This document shows positions 10,601 through 19,277 of a DNA stretch of 59,826 nt, one piece after another; positions within the stretch are counted from its first letter, which is position 1; each line of letters begins with the position of its first letter. Under the pieces are notes generated by a model that did no database searches, was not told where the DNA came from, and was given only the letters and a program-made list of their open reading frames with translations. The stretch is taken from NCBI GenBank assembly GCA_023433275.1, contig JAEZDN010000132.1, forward strand, positions 1 through 59,826, written 5' to 3'. The position numbers and the translations under genes are program-made. The DNA is from Verrucomicrobiota bacterium (GTDB lineage Bacteria; Verrucomicrobiota; Verrucomicrobiia; Opitutales; Opitutaceae).

Positions 10601-11207
10601 CACCGAGGTTTACTCGAACACGGGCGGCCAGAAATCCAAGTCCACGCCCCTGGGGGCGGTGGCCAAGTTCAGCGCCGCCGGGAAGGACACCGAGAAGAAG
10701 GACCTCGCGCTCATCGCGGCCAGTTATGGCGGGGTGTATGTCGCCCGGGTGGCTTTCGGGGCGAAGGACAGCCAGACCGTCCAGGCTTTCCTCGAGGCCG
10801 AGGCCCATCCGGGACCCTCGCTGATCATCGCGTACTCCCATTGCATCGCGCACGGCTACTCGATGGCGAACGGCCTCGACCAGCAGAAGCTCGCGGTGGA
10901 GACGGGTTGCTGGCCGCTGTTCCGCCACAATCCGGCCCGCGCCGTGGAGGGCAAGGCGGTCACCGTCCTTGATTCCGCGCCGCCGAAGATTCCGCTCGGC
11001 AACTACACGCGCAACGAGCTCCGGTACCAGGCGCTGCACCAATCCGATCCTGATCGTGCCCGCGAACTCGCGACGCGCGCCCAGGAGGCGGTGAACCGCC
11101 GCTTCGCGCACTACCAGCATCTGGCGGGCGCGGGCCCCAAGCCCGTCGCCGCGCCGGCGCACTCGGCGCCGCCCGCCGCCGTGCCTCCCCCCGCTTCCAC
11201 GCCATGA
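7602..11207 (+). CDS. nifJ: Pyruvate:ferredoxin (flavodoxin) oxidoreductase
   Basis: Single-chain PFOR of 1201 residues, the normal length. It decarboxylates pyruvate to acetyl-CoA and reduces ferredoxin or flavodoxin. Seen in order: the N-terminal domain I pattern EAVASVAYRLSELFAIYPITPSSPM; the domain III/IV region; a ferredoxin-like insert with two 4Fe-4S motifs, CIQCNKCVLVCP near residue 693 and CTGCTLCQKVCP near 749; a third-cluster motif CAGCGE near 823; and the TPP domain with GGDGWAYDIGFGG and NTGGQKSKST. The GTG at 7602 is the only start close to the conserved N-terminus; an ATG just before it meets a stop after two codons. The next gene overlaps by four bases. The enzyme points to fermentative or anaerobic ability. 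Confidence 0.96.
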   Translation: MISPRPITTATLDANEAVASVAYRLSELFAIYPITPSSPMGEWVDEWSAKRKPNLWGHVPEVIEMQSEGGAAGALHGALQSGALASSFTASQGLLLMIPNLYKIAGELHPFALHVTARALATHALSIFGDHSDVMACRQTGAALLCSGSVQEAQDFALITHAATLATRVPFIHFFDGFRTSHEVAKIALLADDDLRALLDERHVAAFRENALTPDRPSIRGTAQNPDVFFQAREACNPFHDRVAATVQALFDAFAERTGRSYRLFDYEGHPEAEQVIVIMGSGGETAAETAAWLNARGGRTGVLRVRLYRPLDAAALLAALPRSVTRIAVLDRTKEPGALGEPLYLDVATALFEAGLGHIKLIGGRYGLGSKEFTPAMVRAVFDELRAENPRRRFTVGINDDVTRLSLTCEPEPDIEPAGTRRAVFYGLGADGTVGANKNSIKIIGEGTALNAQGYFVYDSKKSGAMTVSHLRFGPGAIRAPYLIDRAEFVAVHHFPFVEKLDVLKQAAPGATLLLNVATPPDRVWDRLPREVQEKIISLKLELHAIDAYAVARAAGMGGQINTVMQTCFFALAGVLPRDEAIAAIKQAIRKTYGRKGEAVVAKNEAAVDAALAALHRIAIPVAVTATVGRPPVVAAAAPDFVQRVTAVMMAGDGDTLPVSAFQPNGTWPVSTARWEKRGIAQELPVWDADLCIQCNKCVLVCPHAAIRAGVCPIADMAGAPATYKHAKLRSNDLPGYAYTIQVAADDCTGCTLCQKVCPAKDKSDLGRKALMMAPADPLRDPERENFDFFLTLPPAPPALLQDTVKGTQFREPLIEFSGACAGCGETPYLKLLTQLFGDRLYIANATGCSSIYGGNLPTTPYTANAQGRGPAWSNSLFEDNAEYGLGIRAGVDQLTVQAWQLLEELAPSLPPALVAGLKAADQANDTGIATARGLIVDLEAALVTIPDERARRLAQLASYLAQKSVWIVGGDGWAYDIGFGGLDHVLASGRKVNILVLDTEVYSNTGGQKSKSTPLGAVAKFSAAGKDTEKKDLALIAASYGGVYVARVAFGAKDSQTVQAFLEAEAHPGPSLIIAYSHCIAHGYSMANGLDQQKLAVETGCWPLFRHNPARAVEGKAVTVLDSAPPKIPLGNYTRNELRYQALHQSDPDRARELATRAQEAVNRRFAHYQHLAGAGPKPVAAPAHSAPPAAVPPPASTP

Positions 11208-12196
11208 ACCTTACCACTCATTACCTCGGCCTCAAGCTGGCGAACCCGCTCCTCCCGGGCGCCTCGCCGCTGGTGGACAACATGGACAGCGTGCGGCGAC
11301 TGCAGGATGCCGGTGCGCCGGCCATCGTGATGCATTCGCTGTTCGCCGAGCAACTCGAAGGCAATGTCGTGGCGTTCGACCGCCACCTCGGCCGGTGGCA
11401 GGACAGCTTTCCGGAGGCGACCTCGATGTTTCCCGAGACGAGTGACTATCGGCTGGGGCCGGACGAGTATCTCGAGCGGCTCGGTTGCATCAAACGCGCC
11501 ACGGGATTGCCGGTCATCGCATCGTTGAATGGCAACCAGCCTGGCACCTGGCTGGCGTACGCAGAGCTGATGGAAGCCGCCGGGGCCGACGCCATCGAGC
11601 TCAACACCTACTTCCTTGCCACCCAGCCCGGCGTGACCGGGGCCGACCTCGAGCAGCGCCTCGTGGACATCGCGCATGCGGTCCGCGCGAACGTGCGCGT
11701 CCCGATCGCGGTCAAGCTCTCGCCATTCTATACCTCCGTGGCCCACCTGGCCGGCTGGCTCGAGCGCGAGAAGGTGGACGGCCTCGTGCTTTTCAATCGG
11801 TTTTTCCAGCCCGAGATCGATCTGGACGCCCTCGAGGTGCGACCCCACCTGGACCTTTCGACGCCCGAGGACCTGCGTTTGCGGCTGCGCTGGTTGGGCC
11901 TGCTGCGCGACCAGGTGAAACTTCACCTCTCGTGCAGCGGCGGGGTGGCGAGTTCGGACGATGTGGTGAAGGCCCTGCTGGCGGGAGCCGACACGGTGCA
12001 GACCGTCGCGGCCCTCCTGCGTCGCGGTCCGGGCGAGTTCGCGGTGCTCCTTGCAGGGTTGCGCCGCTGGATGGAGGAGCACGAATACGATTCCGTCACC
12101 CGAATGCGTGGCGCGCTGAGCCTGAAGCGCTGTCCCGACCCCGAGGCCTACGAGCGGGGGAACTACCTGAGGAGCATGCAACTCTGGCGCGATTAA
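11204..12196 (+). CDS. Dihydroorotate dehydrogenase-like flavoprotein
   Basis: A 330-residue TIM-barrel flavoprotein of the dihydroorotate dehydrogenase-like group (COG0167 type). Seen: N-terminal LGLKLANPLLPGASPL, the strand region PVIASLNG, the AIELNTYF segment in place of the usual ELN-x-SCP, VPIAVKLSPFY, and the FMN phosphate region LHLSCSGGVASSDDV with GADTVQTVAALLR. Its ATG overlaps the nifJ stop in an ATGA, which indicates translational coupling. In many bacteria this subgroup sits beside PFOR-type enzymes and its substrate is not settled, so it may be an accessory oxidoreductase rather than the pyrimidine enzyme. No signal peptide, so cytosolic. Confidence 0.85.
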   Translation: MNLTTHYLGLKLANPLLPGASPLVDNMDSVRRLQDAGAPAIVMHSLFAEQLEGNVVAFDRHLGRWQDSFPEATSMFPETSDYRLGPDEYLERLGCIKRATGLPVIASLNGNQPGTWLAYAELMEAAGADAIELNTYFLATQPGVTGADLEQRLVDIAHAVRANVRVPIAVKLSPFYTSVAHLAGWLEREKVDGLVLFNRFFQPEIDLDALEVRPHLDLSTPEDLRLRLRWLGLLRDQVKLHLSCSGGVASSDDVVKALLAGADTVQTVAALLRRGPGEFAVLLAGLRRWMEEHEYDSVTRMRGALSLKRCPDPEAYERGNYLRSMQLWRD

Positions 12197-12352
12197 TTCT
12201 TTCTGCCGCTCCGCGGCACGGACGTCCGGCTTGCGTGGAAGCTGTCCGTGTTCGTGCTGCGGGGCCGGCAGTCCCTTTCATCCGTCTCGTGGCACGAGCC
12301 GAGGGTTTGCGTGGAAGCTCCTCCGGTTCGGTGTCACGGGGCGGATGACATC

Positions 12353-12388
12353 AGAAGGCCCGCGGCAAGCCCGCGGGCCTTCTCGTTT
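12353..12388 (+). terminator. Rho-independent terminator candidate after the nifJ pair
   Basis: A perfect 13-bp stem (12353-12365 with 12371-12383) closes a 5-base loop and is followed by CGTTT. It is 157 bases after the DHOD-like stop. The T-run is weak, but the stem is very strong. Apart from this hairpin the gap 12197-12553 shows no gene. Confidence 0.7.
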
Positions 12389-12553
12389 CGGACGGGGCAA
12401 CGGCTCAAACGCCGGGCCGCGGGCCGGAGGACGCACGGCGGACGGTCGACGGTCGAGGCGAAGGGCCCACCGGGGCAGCGCATGGTTTTCGGGGGAGGAT
12501 TGCTCCGTCGCGTGATTGCGTCTTTGCCCTAGTTCTCTCCACTCCCCCCCCAC

Positions 12554-14284
12554 ATGTTGAATTATTGGCGAAGGATGCGCGCGCGCTGGTTCGAGGTCAC
12601 CGACGGGTGGTCGACCATGCAGCGCGAGGTCGTGGCAGTCGGATTGGGCATGATTCTTCTCGTCGGGTTGGGGTTGCTGGTGGCCTTGGCGGCGATCCCG
12701 CAGTGGCGGAGCTGGCAGCACGCGCGGGTGCTGGCGCAGGTGCGGGAGCACGCGGAGCGCGGGGATTACCGGGCCATGACGCTGGCCCTGCAACTCGCGG
12801 TGAAGCTGGCGCCGTCGGATCCGGAAACCTGGCGCTCGGCGGCGCGATATCTTTCGATGATCGGGTCGGCCGAGGCGATTCCCGCCCGGCAGAACCTGTT
12901 GCGCCTCGCGCCGGACGACACGACGGCGCGGTTGGAACTCGCGCGGGACGCCCTGGCCTTCGGGCAGCCTTCCGTGGCGGAGATGGCCTTGCAGGGTCTG
13001 CCGGAGGAGGAGCGGAAGGAAATCCTGTTTCACCGCCTGGCCGCGCTGCTGGCGGCGAGAACGGGGCGGCCGGAGGAGTTGTTCTTTCATCTGGGAGAGG
13101 TGGTGGCGGCAGTGCCGGGCGACCTGAGTGCGCGATTCAATCATGCGATGAGCGGCCTGGGCAGCCCGCACCCGGAAACGCACGCGCGGGCGTGGGCGGC
13201 CTTGGAAGCGCTCACGGCCGAGCCGGCGTTTTGCGTGCGCGCGGCGATCGCACTGCTGACCGAGGCGGCGCGGAAAGAGGACGCGGTGCGGATGCACGCA
13301 TTGCTGGCTTTCCTGCTCGGTCGTTTCGCCCCCGGAGTTCCGCCCAACTTTGCCGGGGCGGAGATGCCGGCGTGGACCGCGCTGATTGACGGATTGAAAC
13401 AGCGGGCGAATTCGGAGCGGGATGTGAGGTTGCTCGCGCGCTGGCTGGCAGCGATCGGGCGATCCCGGGACGCCGTCATCTGGCTGGAAGCAAGGCCCGC
13501 GGCGATCGCGCAGTCGCCGGCCGTCCTGGATTTGCGCGCGGAATTGTGCGCCGCGACAGACGACCTGGATCGGCTCGAGCGCCTGCTCCAGCAGAAGGCG
13601 TGGGGCGAGTGGTCCCCGGAGGCGCAGCGGCTCGCGATCCAGTCCCGACGGGAACATCTCGCGGGCGAGGAAAGTTCCGCCCGGGCGACGTGGAACCGGG
13701 TCGAAACGGCGGGCCATCACTCCGTGGTGATGTTTCGCGCGATGGCCCGGTTGGCGGCGGCGTGGGGTGACTGGGCGGCGGCGGAGCGGGCGTGGCGGTC
13801 GGTGATCGAGCTCGATCGGACGTCGCAGCACGCCTTTCAGGAATTGAGCGGGATCCTCGAAAGGCAGGGCGATCTCGACAAGCTGGTCGACCTCCATGAG
13901 GCGTGGATGCGCCGGGCGCCCGAGGAGACGGTGGTTGAAGCCCAATGGATCGCGCTAAGCTGCCTGCGGGGCAAGCCGGCGCCGGCGGTCGTGGTGCGGG
14001 CGGAGGAGCTGCAGGCGACGCTGCCCCACGCGAGGCACACGGTGGCCGCGCTTGCGGCCGTCCGTTGGCGCCAGGGCCGGGCGCGCGAGGCGGTTGCCCT
14101 ACTGGATTCCCCGAGCCGCGCGGGCGTGCCGGACCCGTCGATTGCGTTTTGGAGGGCGCTGGCCGCGGCGGATCTGGCTGACCGGGAGGCATTCAGGATC
14201 GCCCGCGCCCAGCTCGACGACGCGACCTTGTTGGATCAGCAACGGCGCTTGTTGGAAACGGCTGCGATTAAGATCGTTGATTAA
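12554..14284 (+). CDS. Membrane-anchored TPR-like protein, function unknown
   Basis: A 576-residue protein with one N-terminal transmembrane segment (about residues 25-48, VVAVGLGMILLVGLGLLVALAA), a short WRSWQHARV linker and then a long alpha-helical, alanine/arginine-rich body. The body is rich in tetratricopeptide-like pairs (for example around residues 70-110 with ALQLAVKLAPSDPETWRSAARYL, and again near 400-450). This suggests a protein-interaction scaffold facing the periplasm or cytoplasm. I do not recognise a catalytic motif. It precedes the PEP-CTERM protein gene by 83 bases, so cotranscription is possible but not shown. Confidence 0.75.
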   Translation: MLNYWRRMRARWFEVTDGWSTMQREVVAVGLGMILLVGLGLLVALAAIPQWRSWQHARVLAQVREHAERGDYRAMTLALQLAVKLAPSDPETWRSAARYLSMIGSAEAIPARQNLLRLAPDDTTARLELARDALAFGQPSVAEMALQGLPEEERKEILFHRLAALLAARTGRPEELFFHLGEVVAAVPGDLSARFNHAMSGLGSPHPETHARAWAALEALTAEPAFCVRAAIALLTEAARKEDAVRMHALLAFLLGRFAPGVPPNFAGAEMPAWTALIDGLKQRANSERDVRLLARWLAAIGRSRDAVIWLEARPAAIAQSPAVLDLRAELCAATDDLDRLERLLQQKAWGEWSPEAQRLAIQSRREHLAGEESSARATWNRVETAGHHSVVMFRAMARLAAAWGDWAAAERAWRSVIELDRTSQHAFQELSGILERQGDLDKLVDLHEAWMRRAPEETVVEAQWIALSCLRGKPAPAVVVRAEELQATLPHARHTVAALAAVRWRQGRAREAVALLDSPSRAGVPDPSIAFWRALAAADLADREAFRIARAQLDDATLLDQQRRLLETAAIKIVD

Positions 14285-14367
14285 CGAAAGATAAGGGTCA
14301 ACGAGCGGCGGAAAAGACCGATGGGATATTGATTTTCGGGGAGGTTGCGCTTCCCGTGTCATTAGGC

Positions 14368-15438
14368 ATGCCCACGCACCGTATCATCCGTCACATCCTT
14401 CTCGCCGCGCTGCTCGCGGTGGGCGGCGTGGCGTCGGCGCGGGCGCAGGCGGTCGTGAACGCGGTCAACTCCTTCGACCAGCTTACCCGCAATTACAACC
14501 TGATCACCTTCGGGAACGCGTCCCTCACCCAGTACGGCGACACCGAGGGCCCGATCGCGGTGCGCGGGAACCTGTTTCTCGACGGAGGCTCGATCGCCGA
14601 GCAGCCCCAGAAGTTCGGGGTAACGAGCGATCCGACGCTGTATGTCGGCGGGCAGCTCACGATGCGCAACACCGTCCATCTGCAGAGCGGCTTTGCCTCG
14701 CTCCCGAACCTCACGGGGAACTGGACGTGGGATGCGGTGCAGGAGCGGCTGGTGGGCGGCGGGGGGACGCTGAGCACCTCGAACACCAGCCACCCGCTGG
14801 GCAACACCAACCCGCGCAATAATCCCGGCCCCCAGAATTGGAATTGGAACTCCCTGCAGCTCGGCTTGGTGGCCGTTTCGAATACCCTCTTGAATGCGAC
14901 GGCGACCGGCCAGATTTCGGTGAGCAACAACACGCTCCGCTTCAGCGCCCCGACTTCCCAGACGAGCGGCGTGGTGGTGTACACGCTGGATATGAATATG
15001 CTCAGCGGGAACCGCTACAACGGGCAATCGTTCAGCAACATCGGCGTCGATGTGCCGGCGAACATGAATTACATCATCAACGTCATCAACGCGGGCGGAC
15101 GCACGTTGTTCGGCACAGGCAGCGGCATCAATTTCAACAACGGCTCCGGCTATGAGCGGTTGTTGTGGAATATCGCGCCGACGACCGGGCAGGTGTACCT
15201 CGGCAATGGCGGGCAGTTTTATGGCAGCGTGCTCGCGCCCAACGTGGACCTGAACAACACGGGCAACACGGCGATCACCGGCCAGATCGTGGCGCGTTCC
15301 TACGACCACGCGAACGCCGAGCTTCACTACCTCGGATTCAGCTCGGCCGTCGTGCCGGAACCTTCGACCTATGGCATGATCCTGCTCGGCGGTGGCGGCG
15401 CGGTGCTGGCTTTCGTGCGCTGGCGGCGGCGGAAGTAA
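14368..15438 (+). CDS. Choice-of-anchor A family exoprotein with PEP-CTERM anchor
   Basis: A 356-residue secreted protein. The ATG at 14368 begins a clear signal peptide (HILLAALLAVGGVASARAQA). The mature part starts with the choice-of-anchor A pattern FDQLTRNYNLITFGNASL and a GPIAVRGNLFLDGG stretch. The C-terminus has the full PEP-CTERM sorting signal: VPEPSTYGM, a hydrophobic helix ILLGGGGAVLAFV and a basic tail RWRRRK. Such proteins are processed by an exosortase and released or attached to extracellular polymer. The specific role is unknown; surface or biofilm matrix is the usual inference. An earlier in-frame ATG at 14329 would put 13 extra residues before the signal peptide and is less likely. 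Confidence 0.9.
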   Translation: MPTHRIIRHILLAALLAVGGVASARAQAVVNAVNSFDQLTRNYNLITFGNASLTQYGDTEGPIAVRGNLFLDGGSIAEQPQKFGVTSDPTLYVGGQLTMRNTVHLQSGFASLPNLTGNWTWDAVQERLVGGGGTLSTSNTSHPLGNTNPRNNPGPQNWNWNSLQLGLVAVSNTLLNATATGQISVSNNTLRFSAPTSQTSGVVVYTLDMNMLSGNRYNGQSFSNIGVDVPANMNYIINVINAGGRTLFGTGSGINFNNGSGYERLLWNIAPTTGQVYLGNGGQFYGSVLAPNVDLNNTGNTAITGQIVARSYDHANAELHYLGFSSAVVPEPSTYGMILLGGGGAVLAFVRWRRRK

Positions 15439-15548
15439 CCCGGCGATCCGACCGCGGCGACCGATGGCGGGCGTTGGATCGCCTGGGAACAGGCTCCGGC
15501 AAGGAGAGGCTTTGACTCGGTTGGGGGCCAGGCTTTGCTGAGGTCCTC

Positions 15549-16472
15549 ATGCGATACCCATCCGTGGTTTGCTGGCTGGCACTGGCTCTTTCGGTCGCGA
15601 CGGCGCCCTCGCTGGCCGGGGCGGACGCGCTGCCGCCGGTGCCCACGCGGGATTGGATCACGACCCTCTTCGACTCGTGGAAGGCGCCCGTGCCGCCGCG
15701 GCACTTGGGCGGAAACCTGTACTACGTCGGCGCGAGCGGCGTGAGTGCGTGGCTCATCACGACGCCCGAGGGGTACATCCTGCTCGATACGGGTTTCGAG
15801 GAAACCGTGCCGATCATCCAGCGCGGCGTGGAGCAACTCGGGTTCAAGCTCTCCGACATCAAGCTGATCCTGAGCAGCCACGCGCACATCGATCACACCG
15901 GCGGTCATGCACGGATGAAGGCGCTCACCGGCGCCCACGTGGTGGCGAGCGCGGCCGACGCGCGCGTGCTGGAGTCGGGTGGCGCGGAGGACTTCCTTTC
16001 CTGGCCCAAGGACACGCTGCTCTACGCGCCGGTCAAGGTGGACCGGATCGTGGCCGATCGCGAAGTCGTTTCGCTGGGTGGGGTTGAGCTCACGGCTCAT
16101 CTCACGCCCGGCCACACGCGGGGCGCCACGACGTGGACCATGAAGTTGAACGACGGTGGCCGGGCGTACGACGTGGTCTTTTTCAGCAGCGCGACGATCA
16201 ACGACGGCACGCGCTTGTTGGACAACCCGCGCTATCCCGGAATCGTCGCGGACCTGGAGCAGACATTCGTCCGCTTCGGGAGCCTGCCCTGTGACATCTT
16301 CCTCGCGCCGCATGGCGGGCAGTTCGCCATGGCCGAGAAATTCGCGCGTCTCGAGCGGGGCGAAGGCTTGGCGGCATTCGTGGATCCTGACGGCTGGCGG
16401 CGGCTGATCGGGGACGCCCGGAAAACCTTTGAGGATCGGCTCGCGCTGGAAAGGCGGCTGAAAAAACCGTAG
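15549..16472 (+). CDS. Subclass B3 metallo-beta-lactamase
   Basis: A 307-residue exported zinc hydrolase with a signal peptide (residues 1 to about 25). The MBL-fold zinc motif HAHIDH is at residues 111-116, the second histidine in PGHTRGATTW at H189, and the third in APHGGQF at H255; this spacing and the HxHxDH plus GHT plus PHG pattern is that of subclass B3 enzymes, which hydrolyse penicillins, cephalosporins and carbapenems. Family membership is clear from the motifs, but whether it confers resistance is inference: environmental B3-like proteins may act on other lactams or lactones. It lies on the backbone, not within the island, and stands alone, with no regulator beside it. Confidence 0.88.
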   Translation: MRYPSVVCWLALALSVATAPSLAGADALPPVPTRDWITTLFDSWKAPVPPRHLGGNLYYVGASGVSAWLITTPEGYILLDTGFEETVPIIQRGVEQLGFKLSDIKLILSSHAHIDHTGGHARMKALTGAHVVASAADARVLESGGAEDFLSWPKDTLLYAPVKVDRIVADREVVSLGGVELTAHLTPGHTRGATTWTMKLNDGGRAYDVVFFSSATINDGTRLLDNPRYPGIVADLEQTFVRFGSLPCDIFLAPHGGQFAMAEKFARLERGEGLAAFVDPDGWRRLIGDARKTFEDRLALERRLKKP

Positions 16473-16601
16473 GTCGGACGGCGTTGTGGAAGCATGGCCG
16501 CGGTCCCACCGGGGCGAGGGCGCCCCGGCTCCAAGGAGGGCGCCGGGGAACGCGCGCGTCTGGACTAGTGCAGGATCAGTCTGCAAGAGGCCACCTGCGC
16601 C

Positions 16602-19277
16602 TCACTGGTTGCCGGTCGGGCGGTCGGGGGCGCCTTGGCGCGAAAGCGTGATGATGTAGAGGATCAGGGACTCGATTTGCGCGTCGGTGAGGACGCCCGC
16701 GTAGCTGGGCATGTCCACGGCGGCGGCGCCCTCGAGTTTCCGTTTTTGCGGCTCGAGGATCTTCTCCTTCAGATAGGCTTCATTGGCGATCGCGGTGGTG
16801 CCGTCGGCGAATCGCTTTTCCGAGCCGAAAAGGCGGCGCCAGGTGGGCGCGAGGGTCGTGCCGGTCGTTGGATCGGGGAAGTGGCATGCGGCGCAGCCGA
16901 ACTGCACGGCGAGTTCGCGTCCCTGGTCGGAGGAAATCTCGTCGGGCAGCTCGCTGCCGGCGACGGTTTCGCGGCGACCGAGGTCCACGGGGCCGAAGCC
17001 GGCCGCGGTGAGATCTTCCGGGCGGGGTTGATGGATGGTGAAGTACACCGTACCGGTGGCGGCGTGAGCGCCGTCGGCAAATTCGAAATTGTAGCGCACC
17101 TCGAGTTGCATGGCCTTGGTCAGCGCGGGCAAATGAACGAACACCGAGCGGCCGTCGGAAGAGAGCACGGCCTGGCTGGCGCCGATGGGAGTGGTGCCGG
17201 GAACGTTGCCTTCAAGGGTGAAGTAACCGCTGCCGTATTCGGCGCTGCGGCGATAGTCCCAGCCGCGCGCGGCGACCCGTGAGGGCGCAACGGAGGCCGG
17301 TGCGAGCGGACGGGCGAACTCCAGCACGACGCCATGGGCATTGGAGCGGGCGGCGACGGGTGAGACGATCGGCGAGTCGGGGTCGGGGCGCAGGCGCGCG
17401 AGCGACCACATGGACTTCGTGCGCGTGCCCCAGATTTGGAATCCGGCGAACCACACGGCGTCGCCTCCGGGAGATGTGCGGCCGTGCAGGAGGGGCAGGT
17501 CGGTCTCGAGGCCAAGGGGAATGGCGGCGCCTTGCGGAATCGGCGCGGCAAGGTCGGGCGAGATCACGAAAAGGCGCCCGCGGCCGTAGGAAAGGTGGAG
17601 CAAGCGGTCGGCCCAGGCGCCGAATGTTTCCGTGGCGGGCGTCCAGACGTGGGAGGACGACGAGGTGTCCTGCGCATGCGGGAGCCAGACGAGCGGCGGG
17701 GTGAGCTTAGCGGGAGTGTCCTCGTTAAAGCCGAAGCTGTCGCCCTCGCGGATGAGATAGGCGACGGACGCGGGGATGTAGTTCCCCTGCTGGTCGGTAC
17801 CGGTGACCATGCCGGTACGCGGATGCACGGTGAGGAAGGGTTCGCGTGCCGCGCGGGCGAAGACCGCGGAGCTGCGGCCATCGGGCGAGATGCGGATGAC
17901 GGCGCCGGCGTGCGGCGTGCCGGCGCCGCCGGAGCGAATGCCGGTGCCGTCGACGATACCGCCTTGCGTGACGAAGGTGGAGCCGTCCGGGGCGATCGCC
18001 ATGTCGAGCGGGAATGAGCGCGTGGACTGGCTTTGGATCACCTGGTCGTTGAAATTTTCAAACCAGTCGGCCTCGCCGTTGGCGTCGGTGTCATGAAGCC
18101 GCACGAGGCCATTCTTGGTCCACACCTGCACGAGCCCCGGCGAGGGCGCGGCGATGGCGAGCGGCTCGTGCAAGCCCGCGGCGTAACGGCGCCAGGTGAC
18201 GTTGCCCAGCGTGGGATCGGCCAGGCCGTCGACCTTCCATACGTCACCATCATAAGTGACCACCGCGGCCGAATCCTCGGAAAGGAACGCGAGGTCCGCG
18301 GGGCGGATGCGGCGTTGCCACGGGTTGATCTCGGGGACGGGCACATCATCGAGGCTCCACCCATTATGGCGCAAGCGGGCCAGCGTGGGCTTCACCGGCG
18401 CCGAGTCAGGCCAGCGCGGGTTGGCGGACGGGGCCGGTGGCGCCGGGGTCGGACCGGGCGGGGGAACCCGCTCGGTGTCGCCCAGGACGATCGTAAGCGT
18501 GAAGCGTTGCACGGTGTCGGCCGGTGCGACGGTGGCGACGAGCTGGCCGTTGGCGGGGGCGAGTTGGACGGCGGGCAGGTTGGCGCCGATGACGGGGAGA
18601 GCGCCGTCGGCCTTGGCGCCGAGCGCGAAATGGAGCGGCGCGGCGTGCGGGGCGATCTCGAAGTGGCGCAGGATGCGGGCGGAGCCGAAGGGACCGGTGG
18701 GGCTCTTCGCTTCGAACCACTCGCGCACGAGGGTGGCGCCAACGCGGTAAGTGAGGACGGAGGTGTTGCCCGCGAGGGCCACGCCTTCGAAGCGCGCCAC
18801 ATCGGCGGGCAGCGGGCCGCGGCCCAGATCGCCCGACGGGTTGGGCGTGCGCGGGTCGGCCGTGAGGCCCGCGGGCGAGGCGGCCGCGCCCGGCAACGTT
18901 GGGCTGGAGAGAAGAAGCGCCCCGGTAGGTTGGGGATGAGCGGAATAGACCTTGGCGCGCGGATTGAGGTAGGAAATCTGCGCCATGGTTTGCAGGGACA
19001 CGGGCGTCTGCCCAGGAGGCACCTGCCAGATGGCGGCGATGCGCAGGAGTTCCTGATCGAAGAGGACGGCGTGGCCGGATGGCAGCGGGAGCAGGATCCC
19101 GCGGACGACGAAGTTGCCCGGATGAATGGCGGCCTGCGTGTGGTAGAACGGTTGGGTGGATTCGAAGAATGGACCCACCTCGACCTCGGCGGCGGGGGAA
19201 AGCCGTGCCGTCGTCAGCAGCAGCGCAAGAAAAGCAAACCGGGTGGTGAGAGCGCGGACTCGAGAGAGCGGGGACAT
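16602..19277 (-). CDS. Large secreted protein with C-terminal cytochrome c domain
   Basis: About 891 residues. An N-terminal signal peptide (FAFLALLLTTARLSPAAE) supports export. The long central part has beta-propeller-like repeats typical of PVC-group glucose-dehydrogenase/DUF6797-like proteins (for example APDGSTFVTQGGIVDGTG). The C-terminus, around residue 795, has one class I heme site CAACH and a later candidate axial methionine in VDMPSYAG. These proteins are usually predicted periplasmic oxidoreductases of unknown substrate. The start is uncertain: ATGs at 19277, 19307 and 19358 are all in frame; 19277 places the shortest n-region before the hydrophobic core. It stands alone, convergent with the beta-lactamase gene. 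Confidence 0.8.
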   Translation of the reverse strand: MSPLSRVRALTTRFAFLALLLTTARLSPAAEVEVGPFFESTQPFYHTQAAIHPGNFVVRGILLPLPSGHAVLFDQELLRIAAIWQVPPGQTPVSLQTMAQISYLNPRAKVYSAHPQPTGALLLSSPTLPGAAASPAGLTADPRTPNPSGDLGRGPLPADVARFEGVALAGNTSVLTYRVGATLVREWFEAKSPTGPFGSARILRHFEIAPHAAPLHFALGAKADGALPVIGANLPAVQLAPANGQLVATVAPADTVQRFTLTIVLGDTERVPPPGPTPAPPAPSANPRWPDSAPVKPTLARLRHNGWSLDDVPVPEINPWQRRIRPADLAFLSEDSAAVVTYDGDVWKVDGLADPTLGNVTWRRYAAGLHEPLAIAAPSPGLVQVWTKNGLVRLHDTDANGEADWFENFNDQVIQSQSTRSFPLDMAIAPDGSTFVTQGGIVDGTGIRSGGAGTPHAGAVIRISPDGRSSAVFARAAREPFLTVHPRTGMVTGTDQQGNYIPASVAYLIREGDSFGFNEDTPAKLTPPLVWLPHAQDTSSSSHVWTPATETFGAWADRLLHLSYGRGRLFVISPDLAAPIPQGAAIPLGLETDLPLLHGRTSPGGDAVWFAGFQIWGTRTKSMWSLARLRPDPDSPIVSPVAARSNAHGVVLEFARPLAPASVAPSRVAARGWDYRRSAEYGSGYFTLEGNVPGTTPIGASQAVLSSDGRSVFVHLPALTKAMQLEVRYNFEFADGAHAATGTVYFTIHQPRPEDLTAAGFGPVDLGRRETVAGSELPDEISSDQGRELAVQFGCAACHFPDPTTGTTLAPTWRRLFGSEKRFADGTTAIANEAYLKEKILEPQKRKLEGAAAVDMPSYAGVLTDAQIESLILYIITLSRQGAPDRPTGNQ

